From the NCBI GenBank assembly GCA_029747015.1, contig JAKOGI010000007.1, forward strand, positions 764,001 through 828,000: a stretch of DNA of 64,000 bases. The letters are read 5' to 3'. The position numbers and the translations under genes were made by a program. Shown in pieces: positions 56,145 to 64,000 of the stretch. Position 1 is the stretch's first letter. The number at the start of each line of letters is the position of its first letter. This DNA comes from Carnegiea gigantea (taxonomy: Eukaryota; Streptophyta; Magnoliopsida; Caryophyllales; Cactaceae). The notes below the pieces were generated by a model, which searched no databases, was not told the DNA's origin, and saw nothing but the letters and a program-made list of their open reading frames with translations.

Positions 56145-56307
56145 TCATGAATTGAATACTAAGCATGAAGTTGCATTGATACCAGCAGGCGCCATATAAT
56201 CACATTGACATTGCCTGTAGCCTTTTCCTCCTAATTTCCCAGTATTCTTTTTCTCCTTCTTCACATAATCACATGCACATTCCTGCCCATCCGGGACATC
56301 TGCAGGC
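56145..56307 (-). CDS. Unrecognised Cys-rich terminal exon, copy 2
   Basis: Counterpart of 8,906-9,068; acceptor, 53-codon frame, both CxCDY motifs and the TGA are unchanged. The family is not recognised. Confidence 0.4.
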
Positions 56308-57737
56308 CTGTATGAAGGAACCATAACACAGATGATGACTAACTAGACATGAAATATCCATAGCGCTGGCTCACATTCAATACTGCAAAAGTAAAACAGT
56401 ACAATGCCATGAAGAGAGCCGTGATGACACCCAATCCAGCACAATCAATATTCAATGCTAAACTTTTTCCCACCTTAAGCAAATTAATGCTTACTTTTGG
56501 AACCACTGAAGTACAGCAATGTCATAAATAGCAGTAAGAATTAATCCCGAAAAAAAAATAGCATCCTATGATGTTTAAGGGACTTCAACAAGAAAAAGAG
56601 TAAAACCCAATGCTTGCTGCTAATTTTTAACATTACTACATTGTAGAGAAAGTGTTTTTATTGAAAATTGAACATAGACTCTTCTAATTCTTGAGCATGC
56701 CTTTTAAGATCAGACTTCCGTGGCATCTTGCTTGGAACTTGTATTAGCTAAGTATCATCTCTACTCCAATATACATAAAGTTATTAAGGACGTGCATCAG
56801 ATTCAAAGTGTCATCAAGCTCTGATGGCTCTTTCTTATATTCTGATCTGTGTTGCAGTGTGATCTTACTTCCTTTGGCCGTCACCTTTTGCATAACTTGG
56901 TGGTTTATGTGTTGCAGTGTGATCTTACTTCCTTTGGCCGTCACCTTTTACATAACTTGGTGATTTATCCAAAAAGTGGATGGCGTCTTCTCACCAATCT
57001 ATAGGCATCTTGGTCTGAACTCTTTTGGTTAGTTTCCTATATCTGTCTCAGCAAAACATTTCCATTTTCTGGTGAGAACATTGCTTATAATCCTGATTTG
57101 ATCCTTTCTAGGCATGCTATAGATGTATACATGTTTCAAACGCAAAAGAGCACTCTGATACAATCTCATATAAATTAAATGTGGGTGAAAGATATCATTG
57201 TTATAAGGATATAACACGGGAAAAAATTTTCAACTACTATGTTTTTTTAGTCGTGTTCTGGGTCTAATTGGCAGAAAAGACGTCATCCTATTCTTCTTTT
57301 ATCCTCTGTAACCAAACGCAAGATGAAGGTGTAAATGTGTTTACTTGGACCTGATAAATAAGGATTTCTTTCTTCCTGGTTGTGAAGAATGTTATATCTG
57401 CATTCCTTTTTCTGCCAGGTAAATATTGTTGATATTTAATATGCACATGAATGTTTTCTTTAACCCAGGAGATTCGGTTTGGATGCCAAAATAATTAAAC
57501 AATGCTAAAATGTGTATCAAGATTAGGGTCATTTATCCTTAACGAATCCTTTTTTATTCCAGAGAATTATTATTTTTGAAAAACTGAATGGTCCCTTTTG
57601 TTGAAAGAATGGTCTTTCTAGCTTATGCCACTTTGTACTTTGTTGTGATAAGCATAATATGAGGTCACTCGATTTGTGCAGTTGTGCTTTATTTATGTTG
57701 GTTTTACCACACATGAATCCTGTATCTTATCTTCTAG

Positions 57738-58423
57738 GTCTCGGCTTTATGACCTCAATAACATTCATCTTCTTGGTTGGCGTGTTCATGTCATCATGGT
57801 TGGGAGCTTCTGTTCTCCAGTTGGGAGAGTGGTTCATCAAGAAAATGCCGCTTGTTAGCTACATATACTATGCCTTGAAACAGATAAGTGCAGCAATAAA
57901 CCCAGGTATGATTGTATGAACATCCAATGTATTCCTCTACACCTTAGCCTTGGCATGAAATTCAAGGCAACAAATATTTAAAGGCCAGGGTCATTGTTCC
58001 AGATCAGAACAGTCATGCCTTCAAGGAAGTGGTCATCATCAAGCATCCACGTGTTGGTGAATATGCTCTTGCATTTATCACATCAACTGTCACTCTTCAG
58101 AGCAACCTGGGTGAGGAAGAACTCTACGGTGTTTATGTACCAACAAACCACCTTTACTTGGGGGACATATTTCTTGTCAGCTCAAGAGATATTATGACGC
58201 CTAATCTTTCAGTCCGTGAAGGCATAGGTAGGATGACTGCCAATTTCCTTACTGGTGGAGTTTACATACAGTAAAACATGAAATTTTCTGATTTGTGGTA
58301 ATCGACTTTGAAGCAGAAATAGTAATCTCAGGAGGCATTTCAACACCTCAGATACTGACTACAGTAGATGCACAAGTCTTGCGTTCAAATAGATCAGGAG
58401 ATTTTGGCGGTGTATCAGTTTAA
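57738..58423 (+). CDS. LCV: LIKE-COV gene, exons 2-4, copy 2
   Basis: Exons 57,738-57,905, 58,003-58,227 and 58,317-58,423, with the same GT-AG borders and open frame as 10,499-11,184. I saw no difference in the coding exons; one base differs in the 3' flank (GGAGCCGATTC here, GGAGCCAATTC in copy 1). Exon 1 is also absent here. Confidence 0.8.
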
Positions 58424-59082
58424 TGTCAGTATCGCGCAGAGGGTTAAACTTTGGAGCCGATTCAGAAGATCTCAAAAAAGGGTTGAAACAAAAGCGCACA
58501 GAATCCAAGCAGTAAATGTAGTAAAAATAAATGAGATCCATTTTGCCTTGGGTTCTTTGAATCTTGATTTTCAGATCAATGGAGGCGCCTCCAGTGATCT
58601 GTAATAACTGGGTATTCTTTTTGTCAATTGTAATTATTGATTAGACAAAGGTAGAACAGCATGCCACTGTTTAGTTTGTACTGGCGATATTTTATTTTTT
58701 TAAAAATGGGACATTGGAGAGAATGGTTAGTTACTTATGTGGTTATGGCAATACGTAGGAGCCTGTTCCTTTTCTTTTTGCAATCCCATCCCCACTCAAA
58801 CAAAGAATGTCTACTGCCATTACTGCTCTTTTTGTTGTTTGCTTCCAAAAAATATTTTTACTGCTATTATTTTGAAATATCGTTTTGTTTAATTCTCTTT
58901 CATTAAATCATTCGTTCAATCGCAATGTAACCCGTAGTAAATTTTTTTTTTTTTAAAACAAAAAGTGCACTTTATACATAATGCCACTCCAGTAGAGCTC
59001 TTTTTTAGTTGAATGCAGAGAATTATGTAATCAGTTTTGTTTCCCTTCTCAAATAGTAAAACTTATCCTCCATTGTTAGCAT

Positions 59083-59154
59083 TCCGTTGTTGTCCAGCGG
59101 TTATGATATCTGGCTTTCACCCAGGAGACCCGGGTTCGATTCTCGACAACGGAA
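59083..59154 (+). tRNA. tRNA-Glu (TTC anticodon), copy 2 of the second tRNA
   Basis: As 11,843-11,914 but with CTCGA in place of CTCGG in the T stem, giving a C-A mismatch next to the acceptor. Probably less stable than copy 1. The T run after it is kept. Confidence 0.75.
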
Positions 59155-59687
59155 CTTTTTTTATTCTCTCATGTGATAAGCAGTGAAGCACTAAAACATG
59201 CGGACTCTCATCCACAACTATATGTATAGCGTCAGACGGTAAATGTCATTTACAAAGGCAGCTTCCTTTCCCAAACAGGTAGGGTTATTCATCAGTTCAG
59301 ATCTGGCTTATGCCACTTTGTACTTTGTTACTATTCGGGTGTGAAATATATTTTTGACTTTTTTTACTTTATTAATAGTAGCCAAAACTCCTGACAAGAT
59401 GAAGGAAACAAGTCTAAAAAAGAAAGGAAAACACAAATTAAGAACTCACCCAAGGGCACCTCACAGTGAAGGGGGCAGCAAGTAGGGGAATAAAACTTGG
59501 CTTACTACTTTGGTATTGACCTTACCAACGTACTTCCCCATATACAGCAAGAGAACAACAAAGTTCATCTTCTTCGCACAAGTCTACATCTTCCAAGAGA
59601 CTCGACGCAGGTTCTAGCGGCGAATTATTGCTAGTCTTGCAAAACACAACAGGAATATAGACTTTCAATCATCAATTTAGGCGGTGT

Positions 59688-60068
59688 ATTTTAAGTCTCA
59701 AAACAGACAAGTGCAGCAACAAACCCTGGTGTGAACATCCAATTTAATGGTCGTACACCTTAGCCTTATCCTCGCACACGTTAGGCGTGGCACGCACCAT
59801 ACTTGAAATGAAAAGTATCCAAGGAGATGGGCCATTACTCATTCACTCCAAATCATGCGTTTAAGGAAGATGCTATCATCAAGCATCCACACGTTGGAAG
59901 TATGCGTTTGCATTTGTCGCATCAACTGTCACTCTCAGGAGCAACCTCGGAAAGGACTGAGGAGGAACCCCAGTGTTTACGTACGAACAAACCAACTCGG
60001 GACGCATATTTCTTACCCGCACACGAGATAATTCGAGGCTTTTACGTTTTCGGCCCGTGAAGGCATAG
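59688..60068 (+). pseudogene. LIKE-COV pseudogene D, copy 2
   Basis: Counterpart of 12,448-12,828 with the same frame-breaking indels. Confidence 0.8.
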
Positions 60069-60576
60069 GTAAAACCTGTACGACACAACGCGATTAAGAT
60101 TTCACAATAAGTGTTCAAAGGTCATTTCACAATAAGTTTTTGTACTCTAACATATCTCCTTACGTGAGTGTATTTCGAGTTTAAAGCGTGGATGTTAGCT
60201 GCAAGAACTCCTCTTACCTTTCGCAATAAATCAATATGTGGTTGTTAAGATTCGAACTCGAGATCTCTCGATTAGAAAGGCTATGATACCATGTTCAAAT
60301 GCCAATTCAAAGAAAAACTTAAGGTTGTAGTTGAAAATTCAGGAATAGATTTATAATCTAACAATAAGATACTTTTTAAACACTTTTGTGGCGTTTGATT
60401 GGATGTAACGCATGTAATAGAATTGATTATGTAATGCAATCACTCGTGTAATGTAATCAAATGATAACTATGTTATAATGTTTGTTTGTTTCATATTATG
60501 CAATGTAATGAATCTATATTAGATGATATATATGCTAAAACATACACACACATACATATATATACACACACGCACA

Positions 60577-60799
<223 letters not shown>

Positions 60800-61224
60800 T
60801 CTCAAGATTTTGTGCCATTTCAGTAAGTTCTGTGTTGTAGAAGAAGCTGTGGATAATAAAAGTGCAAAAGAAATATAATTATATAAAGTTGCATTTAATG
60901 GAAGATCAAAAAATATTTATGTTATAACGGATACGAGAAAGTATAAACAAATTGACAAATACATACAGATTTAATGTGGTTCACTAACAATGTATTAACT
61001 ACGTCCACAGGTAGAAGAGAGGGATGGTTTTATTCATCCGATGATGTTGGAATACAGAGATACCGTGCTAGGTTTGTAAAAAGGGGGCAAAGAAAACAGA
61101 TTGAAGGCATTCTAATAATTTCTCAAAATAATAAAATAGGGGAAAAAAGCGAGTATAAAGCACAGACAGAGTGAGATGATGCCCATTATTATTGTGTGAA
61201 TCCAATTGTGAGAGTGAAGCCCCT

Positions 61225-62509
<1,285 letters not shown>

Positions 62510-64000
62510 AAAATTGTGACGGAAATTGATGCTTCCGTCAAAATTTTTGGCGTGTTCAGCCAAAAACTCCGTCAAAAATTTTGATCAACAAAAAACCCAT
62601 TAACTTCACAGTTCTGACGGACAACCTACTCGGTTAAAATTTTCCGTCAAAAAATGTTCTGATGGGACGACAGTCCATCAAAATTTTCGTACCGCAGTAA
62701 TACTGACAGGGTGTCAGTCCAATTCAGTATGTTCTGTCACTAGGAGTTTTGACGGCACGTCAGTCCGTCAAAATTTCTCCGTCAGTAGTTTTGACGGGTC
62801 GGTCGAAATGACCATTTTGACCAATGGTTTCTTGACGGGCGTTACTTATTTTTGACGGATTTTTTGATGACCGTCGTCTCAAAATTGTGACGGAAATTGA
62901 TGCTTCCGTCAAAATTTTTGACGAGTTTAGCCAAAAAGCCCGTCAAAAATTTCGATTAGAAAACCCATTGGCTTCGCAGTTCTGACGGACAACCTAATCG
63001 ATCAAAATCTCCGTCAAAAAATATTCTGATGGGCAGTCCGTCAAATTTTTCGTCACAGTAATACTGATGGGGTGTCAGTCCGTCAGTATGTTCTATCTAC
63101 TAGGAATTTTGACGGCATGTCAGTCCGCCAAAATAGTCCTTACGTTCATATCGTATTTGTCCTTTGTCCATTGATTATGTGTTAAGTAATTGAACAATTT
63201 CTGTTATGTTTTTTGATTGTGTGTTGAAACTATGTATGTACTTTTAGAACAATTCTGATAATGCGACTGTATATTAATTTTAGGATTCTATTACGTAACT
63301 AATTTTACTGAATTCGTTTGTTGACGTGCTTCGACACTAGAATAGGAAAATAATGTGAGCTCAATTTTGACAGATTTTTTGATGACCGCCGTCTAAAATT
63401 GTGACGGAAATTGATGCTTCCGTCAAAATTTTTGACGGGTTCAACCAAAAAGCCCGTCAAAAATTTCCATCAAAAAAAGTTCTGATAGGTAGGGGTGTCA
63501 AAGTCGGTTAACCGAAAATTGGTTAACTGGCTTTTCGGTTCGGAGAAAATGCGACCGGTTAACCGAAAATCGGTTAATTGAAAAATTCGGTTCGGCCAAA
63601 AGCCGAACCGTAAACCGAACCAAAATATCCGGTTAACAGAAAATTTAGTTCGGTTTACGTTTAACCGAATCTTGTACACCTAAATTTACTTTTTTTTTTG
63701 GGTTTTTTTTCCCTATGAATCCCCTATTTTTTATTTTTTAAAAAAAATCGGTTCCGTTCGGTTAACCATGGTTAACTGAAATTTTTTGAGCCCGGAACCG
63801 AAACCGAACTGTGAATCGGGAAAAAAACCGGTTCGGTTAACCGAACCACATATTTAAAGAAAATTGATTAGGTTAACCAATTTTGCGGTTCGGTTTTTCC
63901 GATTTTTCGGTTTTTGGTTTTTTTGTTTTTGCTCACCCCTACTGTTAGGACAGCAGTCCGTCGAAATTTTCGTCACAGTAATACTGATGGCCATCAAAAT
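62510..64000. mobile_element. CACTA-like element, copy 2, cut by the window edge
   Basis: Matches 15,150-16,653 with the three GTGACGGAAATTGATG units. It carries the hAT-type MITE at 63,490-63,941, 12 bp shorter than in copy 1 because one CGGTTT phrase is missing near 63,908. Confidence 0.55.
63490..63941. mobile_element. hAT-type MITE, copy 2
   Basis: TAGGGGTG and CACCCCTA ends, with CTGATAGG (63,482-63,489) and CTGTTAGG (63,942-63,949) as the 8-bp target duplication. Confidence 0.9.

Overview
This window is nuclear DNA of a flowering plant, most likely a eudicot. It is AT-rich and intron-bearing, packed with Ty1/copia and Ty3/gypsy remnants, solo LTRs and MITEs, and its host genes are plant families: DUF26/Gnk2-type cysteine-rich repeat secretory proteins and LIKE-COV (DUF502) membrane proteins, plus nuclear-type tRNA-Glu genes. 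The species cannot be named from the sequence.

Layout. Bases 1-16,653 recur almost unchanged in direct orientation at 47,707-64,000, an offset of about 47.2-47.4 kb that drifts because AT microsatellites differ in length. Neither repeat boundary lies in the window. Each copy holds, in order: the 3' end of a dead Ty3/gypsy pol, a MITE, a LIKE-COV pseudogene broken by two solo LTRs, a frameshifted DUF26 pseudogene with a tRNA-Glu-like relic just downstream, a LIKE-COV exon fused to a DUF26 3' end, a tRNA-Glu gene, an unrecognised minus-strand exon, a 5'-truncated but open LIKE-COV gene, a second tRNA-Glu, another LIKE-COV remnant, long AT tracts, an inverted LTR piece and a CACTA-like element carrying a nested hAT MITE. 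The roughly 31 kb between the copies holds the one intact gene (two-domain DUF26 secreted protein, 22,006-22,863), a third DUF26 locus wrecked by an inverted duplication of its own promoter (about 29.9-31.2 kb), copia fragments (23.4 and 32.8-34.7 kb), gypsy gag debris (35.6-37.3 kb), a 3.4 kb solo LTR with perfect target-site duplication (39,276-42,659) nested in another LTR, and the gypsy interior (43.8-48.6 kb) whose 3' end starts the second repeat copy.

How the parts relate. The repeating order DUF26, tRNA-Glu, LIKE-COV suggests that the locus grew by tandem duplication of a cassette, decayed, and was then copied again as part of the large repeat. All three full DUF26 loci share a TATA box/leader and a tRNA-Glu-derived sequence about 220-300 bp after the stop codon. 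The DUF26 products would be secreted apoplastic Cys-rich proteins (a family with antifungal and carbohydrate-binding members). LIKE-COV proteins are membrane proteins tied to vascular patterning. I see no evidence that the two work in one pathway; they appear linked by duplication history. The most unusual items are the promoter inverted repeat at the third DUF26 locus, which could produce hairpin RNA matching the family's promoters, and the persistent DUF26/tRNA-Glu pairing.
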